From assembly GCA_028456385.1 (NCBI GenBank), contig JALNQF010000030.1, positions 186,001 through 250,000 on the forward strand: a DNA stretch of 64,000 bases, read 5' to 3'. The position numbers and the translations under genes are program-made. The DNA comes from Ophiosphaerella korrae (taxonomy: Eukaryota; Ascomycota; Dothideomycetes; Pleosporales; Phaeosphaeriaceae). Below are positions 34,095 through 46,296 of this stretch, in pieces. Numbering within the stretch: position 1 is the first letter of the stretch; every line of letters begins with the position of its first letter. Below the pieces are notes generated by a model. It was not told the DNA's origin. It searched no databases and saw only the letters and a list, made by a program, of their open reading frames with translations.

Positions 34095-35616
34095 GTAAGG
34101 AGGTCGCGTAGATTCTCCGTAAATTGGGTACCCAAGACGATTTTTTTTTCGTGCTATTATTGTGTTGAGGAACACCAGGATGGTCTACAACCTCATCCCG
34201 CCTATCACCAAAATGTGTCACAAGTTTAGCGCAAGTTACAGTAATGTGCAGGGAAACGTGGATGGTCCGCAACCTCTCACAAAACCTGCTATACCTAAAT
34301 CCGGAGCACCTTGATGCAGACGCCATGTAAGATAGATATTCAGGTAGCGGGGGTGGGAAGAACGAACATGGGATACTTGATCAGGATCAGGGGCAAATAA
34401 TCATCAAATATACCATAGACCAATAAAAGTTACAAGTTGAAACGATTTGCGTTGAACGGCTTTGTACGTTTATGGATTAATTTCTCTGCCAGTCCGTTGC
34501 TTGATTGACTGATTGCTATTCGAAAGTCCACGCACCACGCTCCACGCTCAGCAACTACTAAAGCAAGTAATCTCGATTTTGTAATTGCCATCGCTATACG
34601 CATACTATAGCCTTGTTTTTAAGGTCGCGACTTTGGTGTTTAGCGCGAACACGTGCATTACGCGCACAGGCACAATAGGTAGGTATTGCGACCTGTTGTC
34701 AGCCTTGCCGCTTTTGCGATAGTATCGCCCAGCTGTCATGGGGGTGGAGGCCGCCTAGTACCGGGGCTGTGGCGAGCGCCATCTGTGTTTGTCTGAAGGA
34801 CGTTTTCCCAACATGCAAAATACACTTTCCACCAAACTTACAAGACGGCATCATGCAAGTATGACCATAGCATTATATCGATGAAGTGGCATTAAGGAGA
34901 GAGTCACTCACCCAGGTAGGCCCTTCACTGGACATGTCTGTAGTCTACGAAATCAGTGGATCAATGATCTGATCAAACGAAGCAATACGAGCTCGGTGGC
35001 GAGATTTCGAGTATGCAGGGGCTGCGGCTGGTGCAGCATGCTGATTGGGGAGTGTTGTTGATAGGGGCGTCAAATAAGCATCAGCCTTTCATTGGCCACG
35101 CTGAACCGAGTCATGCTGCTCCGCCTTGAACTGAGGTGTAGAAAATCGTCATTAGAGAACTGAAAAATCAATAGGCAAATTGCCTCAATCAGTAAAATGT
35201 GTATGAGTTGGAGTGCGAGGAGAAATTCGCCTTAGCCACCGGGGCAGTGCTACTTGGTCACCCTCACCAGCCATCACAACACCCATAAGGCTGAAACGTG
35301 ACACCGCATCTCGCTTTTTTGTTCTTGCATTCCCCAGCCACTGTCATACGCGTCCGAAAAAGTGAAAGGCCTTGCGGCTGCACTGCACGTTCGCCTCTTC
35401 ATAGGTGGCTTTGGCGAAGGCTAATATTGTGGATTACACGTGAGAGAACTGATAGGAATCTACGCGTCTACAGGTCTAAGCCCCCTAGCCTAGATAGTAT
35501 GACGCGAGAGGTCCTATGGCTAGGTAGGTATCTAGCTCCTAGTCCCTGCTCCGTTCCTCTCATTTCTCAACGCCTGCTTCTACCGAAACCACGGAAAAAT
35601 CTTAAATAGACGGATA
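34095..35616. other. 1.5-kb gap, no firm gene
   Basis: No motif-bearing frame was found. On the minus strand, an ATG at 34935 followed by eight codons and a GTGAGT donor (at 34911) could be a short first exon, but the rest of such a gene could not be traced. Confidence 0.35.
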
Positions 35617-36486
35617 ATGATATTCAAGATGAAATACGACTTGGTTCTTATCTTCCTTCTCCACCTACCGCAGTGCTTAGGCGCCCCTGCGGTCGTTGTT
35701 TTGGACGTTATCTCAGCCATCCCAACACCTCTTCCCCAAAAACGCGCCAAATATGACCTCACCGATTCTCACAAGTCTGATGATAGTAGAGTAGCGCATC
35801 GCCATTCCCAAAGCACTACAATCATGGTTGCTGCCATCAATGTAACAAGTCTACCTATGGCAAGCTCATTCAGTGAGCAAAAATTGCCTCGATACAGATA
35901 CAGACAAGCCACCTCTCTGTTAGTCACCGCGCCCAAATCTCCGTCCCCGACACCAACCGCCAAAATTGCTACATCGGCATCCCCAATAAAGACCCCTACC
36001 CCAGCGTCATCCTACAAATCTGTCACACCAACTCCGCCTGCGATATCTCCTACTCCAACGCCCAACCCCACACCGGTACTGCGGACATCAACGCCGCTCA
36101 TCCCAGCACCATCCAAAGTACCAGGCTATGGAACCCCTATTCTCTCATCAGCAAATGGAGGCAACCCCACCCCAACATCCGATACACCTCCTAGTCAATC
36201 TTACAAGGAAAATCTTACTATAACCGTAGCCGGCGACGGCAGGGGCTCACCAATCGACTCGCAAGGTGCCACGACGGCCGCCTCGCCAGCCAACTCGCAA
36301 GGTGCCACGCCGGCCGCCTCGCCAACCAACTCGCGAGATGTCACGGAGACAGCCTCACCAACAGGTGAAGCAGCCGGCAAAAAGGACGATCAGAAGTGGA
36401 CCATCATCGGCTCTGTGGCTGGCGTCGTGGGCGCGATTTTCGCGGGGATTACCGTCTGGTTCGCGTGGTGTAGGGGGAGACGATGA
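35617..36486 (+). CDS. Mucin-like single-pass membrane or cell-surface protein
   Basis: A single frame of 289 aa with ATGs at 35617 and 35629. The N-terminus (YDLVLIFLLHLPQCLGAP) is a clear secretion signal. The middle is dominated by Pro, Thr and Ser (for example PTPPAISPTPTPNPTPV), as in heavily O-glycosylated stalks. A 12-residue unit of the type SQGATxAASPxN is repeated three times before the end. A single hydrophobic helix (WTIIGSVAGVVGAIFAGITV) near the C-terminus is followed by the basic tail CRGRR, so the protein is probably type I membrane-bound. Similar wall-stress sensors (WSC/Mid2 type) share this plan, but no Cys-rich WSC domain is present. Function unknown. Confidence 0.7.
   Translation: MIFKMKYDLVLIFLLHLPQCLGAPAVVVLDVISAIPTPLPQKRAKYDLTDSHKSDDSRVAHRHSQSTTIMVAAINVTSLPMASSFSEQKLPRYRYRQATSLLVTAPKSPSPTPTAKIATSASPIKTPTPASSYKSVTPTPPAISPTPTPNPTPVLRTSTPLIPAPSKVPGYGTPILSSANGGNPTPTSDTPPSQSYKENLTITVAGDGRGSPIDSQGATTAASPANSQGATPAASPTNSRDVTETASPTGEAAGKKDDQKWTIIGSVAGVVGAIFAGITVWFAWCRGRR
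36256..36363 (+). repeat. 36-bp coding minisatellite, three copies
   Basis: Copies at 36256-36291 and 36292-36327 differ at few positions; the third copy (36328-36363) is more diverged. The unit is a multiple of three, so copy number can change without breaking the frame of the mucin-like protein. Confidence 0.85.
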
Positions 36487-37559
36487 GCGGAGGGGGACTC
36501 GGGGCTGTGGCAAAGCTTGTGGGCAAAACGTTTTCCTCACAGTGTATTTGTATTTGAGCCTTTTTTTTTTTTTTTCGGGAGGGGAGGGGGGGCATATCTT
36601 TGCATGGATCTCTGAGTTACTGCATGGCCGGTATGAACGTTGCATTTTTCTTTAATTTGTACAACTCAAATTTAGCATTTGTGTCTGGTGTATGAGATGA
36701 CATTTTGGAAGCGCTTTTTCTTTCTTTATTTTTATTTTTATTTTTTTTCACGATGGGGAAGCAAAGCCGATGGAAGGCTACGAGGTCAATGAGCTCAAGT
36801 GGGAAATCAGATGCATTTTGTAATATATTGCCTAAATGAATGGGCTATACACGTAACTGTTTAAATGTATAGAAACATCTTCTACTAGTCGTGTTGCTTT
36901 GAGACACTTCTTGCGTCAGCTAATTAATACCTAAAGGACAATACAGAAAGGCAAGAAATAGGTCAGACTACATAGAACCCGTGGTAGCCCTGAGCTAACT
37001 CGAGAGTGTAGCGTAGGTTGAGGCTCCCCGCATTGTTGGCACATCATGGCGGTGCATTTCATGACAAATGTGCCTCACCAGATCTTCCTCCCTTCATTAT
37101 CAGGCTTATATTCTCAGCAACAAACAGTTTATCTATTACACAGCCCTAGAGTGATTTATGTTGGAAACTAAACCAAAGAGCGAGAAGTTCGGCCATCTGA
37201 TCTGAATGAAAGTCGGTCAAATCCCATGTTATGTTTTTCAACCACACAGATGTTTCCAAACTTGGCATAATTTGGAGTAGCAATATGATCGCAGTGTATA
37301 CATTACACTACATCTTCAAGATTTAAAGTTGCTGTAGCACGGAAATGTAGCACGGAAAGCAAGCACAGAAAGCACCCGAATACATCCAATCAGTCAACGT
37401 TACGCACCACAATGCCATGTCAAATCTCGAATTTAGTATGCTATACAATGCGTCCGTACTCAAGCGGAATGATATCAAGCATCAGACCCACACACCCACC
37501 CATCCCACCCAAACGCCACGATACAATGCAATAAAACCTTTGATCCCGATCCGCACCCT
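36487..37559. other. Intergenic, convergent gene ends
   Basis: This gap lies between the mucin-like gene (+) and the checkpoint gene (-), which converge. T-rich tracts (about 36561-36574 and 36718-36749) lie in the presumed 3' regions. No gene was seen. Confidence 0.45.
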
Positions 37560-40500
37560 TCACTCCTCCGCCAACGCGCCCAAAATCAAGCTCTGAATAA
37601 CAAACTCCGCGCAAGTAATTCTGACCAGTTTCCCTTTAATCTTGCCCCGGATGATGGTTTCGTCCTTACTATCACTTTCATCTCTCTTTCGCTTCTTGCT
37701 TTTCTTCGTCTTAGCGCTGGGCGCTACGTTGTGTGTTCCGAAGAGCTCGGCTGCAGCTTCAGCAACGCCTTGCTCGCCGTTGTCAACGTAGACCCAGTCC
37801 CACGTACCGTGTTGAAGAAGTTGGGATGCGGCGGGGATGTCTGTGCAGCGACCGATAGTTGCAGCGCCGAGGGCATACGTGAGGAAGATAAAGGGCTGGC
37901 GCTTTTCGATATCTTTTTTGGATTTGCCGGTAATGAGGAGGACGGATTGGGAATGGAAAAGGAGGTCACCGGAGGTGATGGTCTGCGCGAAAGAGAGGGA
38001 GTCGGCGGATGGATCATACGGGGTCATTGTGCGTGAGCGAACGACGCCGTTTTGGTGCAGGAACTTGGAGAGACCGGCAGGGAGGAGGTATTTAGTGAAG
38101 GGTAAGGCGCGAGATGCGTTAAGTGAGTCTTGGATCCAGCGGAAGTGGAGACATGGGACGTTGAGAGCAAGAGCTTGGATGTACTTGGTGCTGCGCGAGT
38201 GCGAGTCTGAGAGAAGAGCGACGAAGCCTAGGTCCTTGTGCGCGGGTTTGAGCGACAATCCTACGGTCCCCTCGATTGATGGAAATTCAGACTGGCTCTG
38301 GGACGATTCGGGGGCATCTGCTGACTCAAAATCGAACAGCTCATGCAGACCTTCTTCCAGTACCTGACCACCACGCGTCTTGATAACCTTTGCGATAGCA
38401 TCTTTGTCCATATCCTTGGCTATTGACGACAGTACGAAAGCCATATTAGAGAATATACCACTCGCTGAACGTGCTGATGACGATACAACGGAGTTGGCTC
38501 GAGTTGCAGCATCTTTGAGAAGTGACGGTGCTGCAATTACTTTCTTAGTGAAGGTGGGTGTGACTATAGGATCTATTGAGGTGACGGGTGTGCCCATGCG
38601 AGAAGTGTGCTTGTTCGGAGACGGGGGCGGAGAGAATTTGAATGAACGATCGCGAAGTCTTGCCCAAAGCTGAGATGTTAGGTAGATGCTTCCCATGGGT
38701 ACTGTGATGCGATTGGCGGTTTTCGAAACTTTTGAATGTGGTAGGCTTTCCCGTAGCTTCTCTTCCAATATCACGCTTATATAGCCACGACAATCGGTAA
38801 GTGGAAACTCGTATCCTGCGAGATCGTTGATCTTATCTTTGAAGCCAACGACGATATATATGTGCTTCTTCATGCCTGTCTGATCGACCTTCACTTGGTC
38901 GCCTAGGTGGAGGTCTAAGGCGCGGACCTGTATAGCGTCGAGACTAGTGGTGTTACTGTCATCAAAGCGAACCTGTAGTTGGCCACTAGCGACCCGACCG
39001 AGATATGTCGCAGGATAGTATTGTTTACCTGGCCAGGCTGCAAATATCCGATTTGGATGAATGATATCCCCCGAAGGTGGTTCGCCTGGGTCTGTTCCTG
39101 CTCTGCTAAGTGCATTATCGGAAGGTTTTGGCGTGGGGTCTGCGAGCTCGTCTCTTTCTCCGTCATCGTCGAGCCTATCTAGATCGACACTAGCATGGCC
39201 TTTATGTCTTCCTCTCTTGGTCGGTGTAATGGGTGTGTTGGTATAACTTTCAATAGTAGATCTCAGTTTCGATTGATCACCCGGAGATGACAAAGCCTGT
39301 AAGAGCTCCCTGGGGACAGACTTTAACGCGCCTTTCTTGCGAGGCCGCTGTTTTGACGGTTTCGGTGCGGCTTTCGACTTCAATGTAGCCCGCTTTGTAT
39401 AAGTAGCTTGAGCCTCTCCTCTAGCTTGCTCCACCGCATGAGCACCCTGTTGTTCGCGTTCTTGAGTGGACACGATCGGTGGGTCATCCACGGGCGGTTG
39501 ATGGACTTCATCAGGCGAATTTTCCACATTGTTCTTCGGTTTGGGAAGACTGCGGAAGACTTCACGCTTCGTACCATATGTCACCTTCCGCCGCTTGGCT
39601 GAAGGAGGAGCAGGCGAAGAAAATACCAACGGGCTTTGTTCGTTACTGTCATCTAGACCACTGAGACGGGGCATCTCAGTCTCTGCTTCGATCATTGGTT
39701 GAGTATCAGGGAGATTCCGGATATCTTGGAGGGAACGAAGGCGATTGTCAGTCTGAATGATATCACTGCCATCTTCTCTTGAGCTCGCGAGAGGTAGCTG
39801 ATTGCACTCAGAAGCGGATGGCTGCTCTTGCGCAGTGTGGAAGTGCCCAGTACTATTTGTGCGATTTGTACCTTGCTCATTCGCTGGGTCGACTGAAGCA
39901 AGGTCATTGCATCCTGCAGCATGCCCATTGTCAGGAAAGAACGATGGTTGTGTCTCATCAAGTGCGTCTGTCTCAGGAACTGTTGCCTGGCGCTGCCCAC
40001 GCGAAGGCCATGGAGTAGCATGTCCTCCACTGCTCTGCTGCGAGCGAGGGTATTCGTTAATATCCGGTAGTGCTGCCTCCATCTCCAAAGTCTCAGGGAT
40101 GTCCCGATCTGTTTTAAAGTCCACTTTTTGAGATTGGACCAGATTGAGTTCATTCTCTTCTTCCACATCTGTATCTTTCATACTAGTTGAGTCTTCCTCA
40201 CACTCTGGATCGGCAAGAGGTAGCTCATCGTCCTCATCCATTGCCACATCTTCATCAACAGTCTGAAGCTCGGCAGAATTGCGTAAACCCACGTCAACAT
40301 ACTCGTCATAAACTCTTTCGTGTTCATCATATGTAAGATCATCCTCGTGGGTTACAGGGGGACTACTAGGCACACGCTCTTCATCTTCATGTGTAACGCT
40401 ACCATCCGGTGTAGCTCCTACTTCGTCTAGGCTGGACTGTGGCGGCATTGGCGGCATTGAGGATGATATGATCTGACTTGTGTAGCCGGTCTTCATGGCC

Positions 40501-42324
40501 ATTGTTGTTTGATTGATACTATACTGATCTGTTGATGGTGATGAAGGAAAACGCAAAGACTTTGGACGTGGTATACTCTCATAATCAGCAGTCGCTTCAA
40601 GCTGCGAATCCATGACTGCACTCGATTCCCTGCGGTTTCGGCGCTCATAGGTTTCGTTGGGAAGTGGTTGCAATGTAGGTGCTTTAGACTGAGACTTTCG
40701 CTGAGGCCGGGAGGATGGGCTTGCATTCTGCGATGAGTCTTGTAGGGATTGACCTGATTGAGTTGTGATAGGATGCGAAGAGGTCTTGGGCACTTGCACC
40801 CTATTACCTTTGCTCGTGTGCCTGGCGGTGGTTCGTGCCGAGGAAGGAGTGTTTGGTGAAAATTGGTCAAGTGAAAGATCACGATCTTGCCTATTCGTGG
40901 CTAATGGCTGCGCGCGCGCGGTCGTTGAGTCATCCTCATTTTGATGCGCTCTCGCCGCTCGCGACGATGATCCGGTAGGATCTGGTGAAGAAGGCATGGC
41001 ATTTCCCATGTGTTTTCCTCTCCGATCTGGCGATACAGGCAGTGGTGCTGATATATTCGCAAAGGCCGTGGCAGCTTTGCGCTCCCAATCCTCTTTTGAT
41101 TTCTTCTTCAATATACGCATCTGGTAGGCCGAGGGTTCATCCCAGCTATCCTGCTCCACCGCCTGCAATGTCTGCCCTATTGTCATCTGCTTGCGTCGTT
41201 CTTGTGATTCCTTCATCGAGATGTACTCTGCTCGTGGTTCGCTAGAGGATCGTATGATGGGGTCTGTACGGGGATGATCGTCTCGCATGGGCTTTATGGG
41301 GCTAGACATTGCAGGCATTGGACTAGAGTGCCGCGCGGGTGTGAAGTTTGGCGATGGTCGTGAGAATGCAACATCTTCCGATGCTTCAGCTTGGGCAGGC
41401 GAAGTAGGTGCTTGTGTGTTTTGCCAGGCCTGGGTGAGCGACATGGGCGCAGAGACTCCAAATGCAAAGCCTGGGAATGCAGATGTGGATATGACAGTGC
41501 CAGGCGTTGTGTCCGTCCGCATAGCTGAGCTGAGCATTTGCGCCGAATTTCCCCTCCTCCGGTCTGCTACTGCGGGAGTCTCGAACTTGAACGGGCTGGT
41601 AAGGGCGTATTCATGTGGAATTGCGCCCAAGATATCATCGTCTTGCAAGACGGTGGGGCTGGTGGGCGTCGGGCTGTGGCGGTCTTGACTCGACTCGACT
41701 CTGTCGGTGTCATTGAAGGGACTATCGGCCTCATCTTCCTCTACATGATCTACAAACAACGACTTTGGACCAAGATTTACAGCAAAGCTCAACGAGTCTC
41801 CAGGGCCATGTATGTCGCTGGTATAGTCTCTGTGCATCTGGCTATCTGGCTGGGTGTCGCCGGGGGCGTCCATTCCGCCAAAGCTGTGATGCAACTTCTG
41901 GGCGCCCTCAAGGCCCCTTAGCAATCCTGTGCTCGTTGGCGCGCTGTGGTGGGTGGGTAGGCTGGGCTTGACATTTCTCGCGGTTGCGACGCGTCGTTCC
42001 GAGAGAGCGTGTAAGAGCGGCGCATGCACAACGGGAGGCAGCTGTTGCTGTGGTATTGCGAAAGTTAGTACAGAGGCAGGGATTCTCGGTTGGTGGCTCT
42101 CGGTGAAAGTGGTGAAGTGGGCGGCCGTATGATTGCTTGCGCGCTGCCGCAGCAGCTGTGAGAGTTGCGACGGGTCCTGGCTGTGGCGTCAGTGGCCAGT
42201 GTTCAGAGAGTTTGAGCGAACAGTGCAGGGATCAGGGTGCCACATCTGTGCGCAATGCATGCTCGTCGACACTCACATCGAACAGACATTCGTCGATCCC
42301 AGAGTAATTTTGCGATTCTGCCAT
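37560..42324 (-). CDS. Crb2/Rad9/53BP1-type DNA-damage checkpoint mediator
   Basis: Two exons, 42324-42277 (16 codons) and 42176-37560, separated by a 100-nt intron, give 1,554 aa. The short first exon (MAESQNYSGIDECLFD) supplies a proper ATG; the longest open frame begins with GTG. The N-terminal two-thirds is long, acidic and Ser/Thr/Gln-rich, with many SQ/TQ sites as expected of a target of ATM/ATR-like kinases. A Tudor-like domain follows (IFAAWPGKQYYPATYLGRVA, VRFDDSNTTSLDAIQVRALD), the module that reads methylated histone H4 in Crb2/53BP1. Two BRCT-like domains end the protein (IFSNMAFVLSS, HFRWIQDSLNASRALPFTKY; then VLLITGKSKKD, WDWVYVDNG). The protein should act in the nucleus, linking damaged chromatin to the effector kinase. 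Basic SAKTKKSKKRKRDESDSK near the end is a likely nuclear signal. Confidence 0.88.
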
Positions 42325-42830
42325 GCTGAGAACGCATTTCGTGCCAAGGGTCCCGCTCTCAGAGATGGCGTTGGTGCCTCTCTGCGTAACTTACCGTGAA
42401 AGGATTCAGCCGAGACTAGCTACCATTACACGCTAATTAAACGCGCCCTCACGTGAGGGAGCCGTTCCTTTGTTCTCTAGCTTCACATTGATGACTCGCT
42501 GACTTTTGCACAGAGGCGTTCTTGTTCAGATGTATTTCTGTACGTGTACCAATATGACAACTTCTGGCTTTGTAGTGACCTAAAATGAAATAGCATCACC
42601 ACAAGCTAGAAGAAACTCGACACCACGTGCTAGGCTTCTAAAGTCTGACGTTAAACAGCGTCTATTCGTTAGACATAGAGATTGCACAAATATGTAGTAT
42701 TGCCTTCTCCCATCATTCACCCATAATACACTCCTCGCTTATTCCTTTGCCCAAAGTTCAACCATGGGCCTCCCAATTGATTGTATCCTAACATTCCATG
42801 ACAGCCATCCACTCTCTTACCGGGCTTTCT
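42325..42830. other. Intergenic, no gene seen
   Basis: This 500-bp gap holds the checkpoint gene promoter and the 3' region of SDH3. No distinct element was recognised. Confidence 0.4.
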
Positions 42831-43450
42831 TTAAACAGCGAAAGTGTAGTATAGTGATGCCAGCGCCGTCAGGCCAACCGCCGCCCATCCCGTTTTGATG
42901 ACCGTGGCGTTCTTGAATCCAACGCCCATATCCCAGCTCAGATGCCTCACTCCGTTGATGCTGTGGAAGAAGAAAGGGGCCGCGAAGAAGGCCTTGATGC
43001 CGAACTTGACGGCTGCAGGCCATGCTGCAACTGCCGCAACCATCGACTGCGTCTCGAGGTGCCATCCAGTGTATGGAGCAGCCAGATAGGCAAACCCAAA
43101 AAGATAGAGCGAGCCGGAGAGCATGACGCCGGTGAGGCGATTGAAGCCAGAAGCATACCAGGTAATTTGGGGTCGGTATATGGAAAGATGCGGGGAGACA
43201 GGGCGGTTGAGGCGTTGTTTCGCGAGGATCTCAGCACCTTCAGCGTGAGATGTTGCGAGCCTATCTTGAGTATTAGCGCCTGGCTTGATATAGCACCTTG
43301 AAGACAGTAGTTGCACGAAGCTGTGCTCGCTGCTCAATGCTGTCATGTGCTTCCATACCTCCGCTGAACCATGCGTCCCGCCGGCTGGATCCTCAGGCCC
43401 GGCGCTGCTGCCCGTCGCAGGCCAATCTGGAAGGTACGCACTGAAGCCAT
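42831..43450 (-). CDS. SDH3: Succinate dehydrogenase cytochrome b560 subunit (SDH3/SDHC)
   Basis: Exons 43450-43359 and 43260-42831 with a 98-nt intron give 173 aa. The start was chosen because the first exon (MASVRTFQIGLRRAAAPG...) is an Arg-rich amphipathic mitochondrial presequence and the splice joins in frame to RLATSHAEGAEILAKQRLNR. The longest open frame (43535) instead runs through the intron. The core NRPVSPHLSIYRPQITWYAS and the haem-ligand motif HSINGVRHLSWD are diagnostic of the cytochrome b560 family, with three membrane helices. The subunit anchors complex II in the inner mitochondrial membrane, binds haem b and forms part of the ubiquinone site. It is a target region for SDHI fungicides in plant-pathogenic fungi, but no statement on resistance can be made from this sequence alone. 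Confidence 0.95.
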
Positions 43451-44224
43451 GCTGCTCAATTGCCCTCAATCGTGCTGCTGGTGTGGGTTTGTCGTGGTGT
43501 TGATCTCGGGTCCATGTCGTCAAGCCCTCTCTCAAACTCGCTCCGATTCCCGAGGCTGCCGTTGACCAATCACAGCACCTGGCTTAGTCAACGTCCCTAG
43601 CACCCGAAATCTTTTCGCGAGCCATCCGTCTCTTCTTCTCTTTCACGAACCTCGATATCGCCGGCAACGAGCGCAAGCTCTGAGTTGTCGGAATGACAAC
43701 CTATTCGTCTGCTGGCGTTATGTCAGTGGATCAGGTCAATGAGTGTTTGGAGACGGACGCCCGTAGTTAATCGCTCGTATAGTCAAGAACAATGGCTGCG
43801 CGAGTTTCATATCAAGGCAACATACTATGTAAATCTTGGGGAAATGATGGAAGGACGCTTAGCGATAAGCCTCGAAGAAAGGCAGCTACTTTGATGAAAT
43901 GGGAATGATGGCGTTGGGCGCTTCTGTCGTCGCTGGGTGTGCTGCATCCTTCCCTGTCTCGCAAAAACGAATGTATCCGATGGTATACCAAACGCCACCA
44001 GCTTGCCGTCCAAAATGTTTCTTTCTCAAGCTTCCTTGAGCTCTTAAAGTATACCACGGTTACATGCACACATTATAGTCTACTCACAGACACGTCCGTT
44101 GAAGCTTGCAAAATTTTCCTCCCACCTCGTTTGTCTCTTCTCTCGAGCCTCCAACATGAATACACCCTTACGCGCGCCCTAACTTTTGAACGTGGTGATC
44201 TCGCTATCATTCACATTTCTCAAT
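43451..44224. promoter_or_regulatory. Shared divergent promoter region of SDH3 and the WD40 gene
   Basis: About 770 bp separate the two divergent start codons. No gene was seen in it and it should contain both promoters. I could not identify individual binding sites. Confidence 0.4.
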
Positions 44225-45578
44225 ATGTCGTCCGCAACGCCAGCTGTGACCTCGGACGCGGGTTTACCGCTAAATTCGTACATTTACAAGATCATCAACC
44301 CACTCACGACCGCAACACTGGAACAATTGGCCATTATATCGTCTGATGACTCACTGCGCTTTCTTGATGCCACCACCTTAGCTTTGCTACCCGATGGAAA
44401 TATCAAGAATGTGAACGAGAAAGTAACGTGCCTCGAGAGGGCTAATGGTGCATCAAGCAATGTCGTTGCCACAGCAGGAAGAGACGGGTTGATCAGATTC
44501 TGGGATAGTAGGAGTCGCCGGAAGGCGCTCGAATTTGAGAGTCGTCCGTACAGCTCGCGTCAAGCATAGTGAAGGGAAGGGGCTAATGATGACAGCACAC
44601 AAGCTTATTTCAGCGCTTGTATGTGATGCGCAAAAGAATTTCGTTGCGGCTGGAATCGAGAACCCTGATGATGGGGCTGGTGTTTCTCCAGTCTATGTCT
44701 GGTATGCCACTCCCCAACTCATACTGAGCAAATCTTTAATATAGAACAGGGACCAGCGCAGCCCTTCGGCGCCAACTCTATCCATGGTTGAATCGCACAC
44801 GGACACAATAACCTCCCTACAATTACATCCAAGCCACCCAAACCTACTTCTCTCCTCCAGCACAGATGGCCTAATCAATATTTTTGACACCTCACAGGCA
44901 GAGGAGGAGGATGCGCTGTACCAAGTCATCAACCATGGATCAGCCATTGCGCATGCGGGCTTTATGTTGCCCGGGACCGACATTTACGCCCTTGGTACTG
45001 ACGAGACGATGAGCTTTTATGCACTGCAAAGCCAGAAAGAGGAAGAAGAGGAGCCCGCGCCTAAGGTGTTTGGGGATGCCAGAGTAGCCCTGAGGTGCGA
45101 ATATCTCATAGATATGCATTGGGTCGGAGCTGAACCTTGCGTAGCAGCTGGAAAGCACAGGTATGCTTTGTTAGCTTCATAAGCTAGAAAAGTGACTAAT
45201 GTGGAACAGTGAAAGCCGTCTAGATCTCATACCAGTGACCAAGTCTTCATCTGGACTTTTAGAGTATGGTTATGATGTTGGAAAGAGTATCCGACTTCAA
45301 GGCGCCCATGGCGATGAAATTGTTCGCGACTTGTTCACAGACATTCAAGTAAGTCCCGAAGTAGACACAATCGAACCCGCCATAACATCCTGTAGACACA
45401 AACTACATACACATGCGGCGAAGACGGCCGTATCCGAGCATGGAAGCTCTCACAAGATGAGGACATGGAAATCGACGAAGTTGTCTCCTCGAAGAAGAAA
45501 TCCAAAGACAAAAAAGACAAACGCAAAGAAAAGAAGGAGAAACGCAAAGGCGATGAAAAGAGATTCAAGCCATACTAA
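44225..45578 (+). CDS. WD40-repeat protein, WDR89-like
   Basis: Five exons (44225-44543, 44596-44701, 44750-45160, 45210-45348, 45396-45578) with introns of 47-52 nt give 385 aa in exact frame. WD repeats are visible at VATAGRDGLIRFWDSRSR, LLLSSSTDGLINIFDTSQ and YTCGEDGRIRAWKLSQ, each ending in the usual W/F-D type pair. The protein ends with a very basic Lys-rich tail (SSKKKSKDKKDKRKEKKEKR...), probably a nuclear or nucleolar signal. Order and tail resemble WDR89 proteins, whose function is unclear; a role in ribosome biogenesis or as a scaffold is plausible only. The start at 44225 is the first ATG giving the typical N-terminus. Confidence 0.85.
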
Positions 45579-45776
45579 ACAGCAGCAAACTCGACCGTAA
45601 TTGATCCACAACACAACTCTCTGTCCACGTTGATCGCTATCCATCCATCCATCCTCCCCGCACGCCAATCTCGATGCCTTATACAACCCCTCTCTCATCC
45701 CAATATACCCAAGCAAACCAGGTCTTCCATCCCATTACCACCACCAACATAGCCCCCTCCAAGCCCTCCACACCCC

Positions 45777-46192
45777 ATGTCCGTGGCGTCAGACACGCTT
45801 CCTCCCCACAATCCCAGCCCTCACGCTGCTACCCCAAAGCCCCCATACCATCAAAACGCTAGGACCGTCAATCCACATTCCCATTTCCATTCCCATTCCC
45901 ATCCCACAATCCAACTTTATCCCACCCCCGAAGAAATCCACCCCATGTCCGGCCGCTTGCACGAAATGCTCCCAGAGCAAATGACCCAAGGCCGCACGGC
46001 CGTCGACCTCGTCGACAGTACGCCGCGCGCAACACATACATTTACAACGCGACTAGCAAGGCAGATAACGCGCATAAAGAAGGATCCGCGCTGAACAAGG
46101 CCGTGGGCACAGTCAAGAAGCCGTTTGTGCACGAGGGGGACAAGGGGCACGAAGAAAAGGGCAACGAAGTGGCAGGCAAACAAGTACATTAA
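45777..46192 (+). CDS. Small His/Pro-rich protein (122 aa), tentative
   Basis: Exons 45777-46017 and 46065-46192 with a 47-nt GT-AG intron give 122 aa. The N-terminal half is rich in His, Pro and Ser and includes a His-Ser array from a degenerate six-base repeat (about 45882-45904). The C-terminal half (SGRLHEMLPEQMTQGRTAVD, then HKEGSALNKAVGTVKKPFVH) looks like a genuine soluble polypeptide and resembles small stress-related fungal proteins of unknown role. Across the intron a second frame reads YAARNTYIYNATSKADNAHK in the same register as the second exon, so the alternative of a missing base instead of an intron is open. It is convergent with the sodium ATPase gene. Confidence 0.5.
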
Positions 46193-46296
46193 TGATAGAC
46201 TAGAGTTAGACGTGACAACCCAAATCGACTCTTGCAACATGCTTGAGCCTAGCAATTTATTTCCATCCATCCATTCACCATGTCCTTTCCACGCGA

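Noticed and set aside
37560..38040. Ligase, checkpoint protein and HerA-like ATPase as one DNA-repair cluster
   Set aside because: They are 3 to 23 kb apart among unrelated genes, and fungi rarely cluster housekeeping repair genes.
43261..43535. SDH3 N-terminus at 43535
   Set aside because: The extra residues come from an unspliced 98-nt intron and leader; the spliced version gives a mitochondrial presequence.
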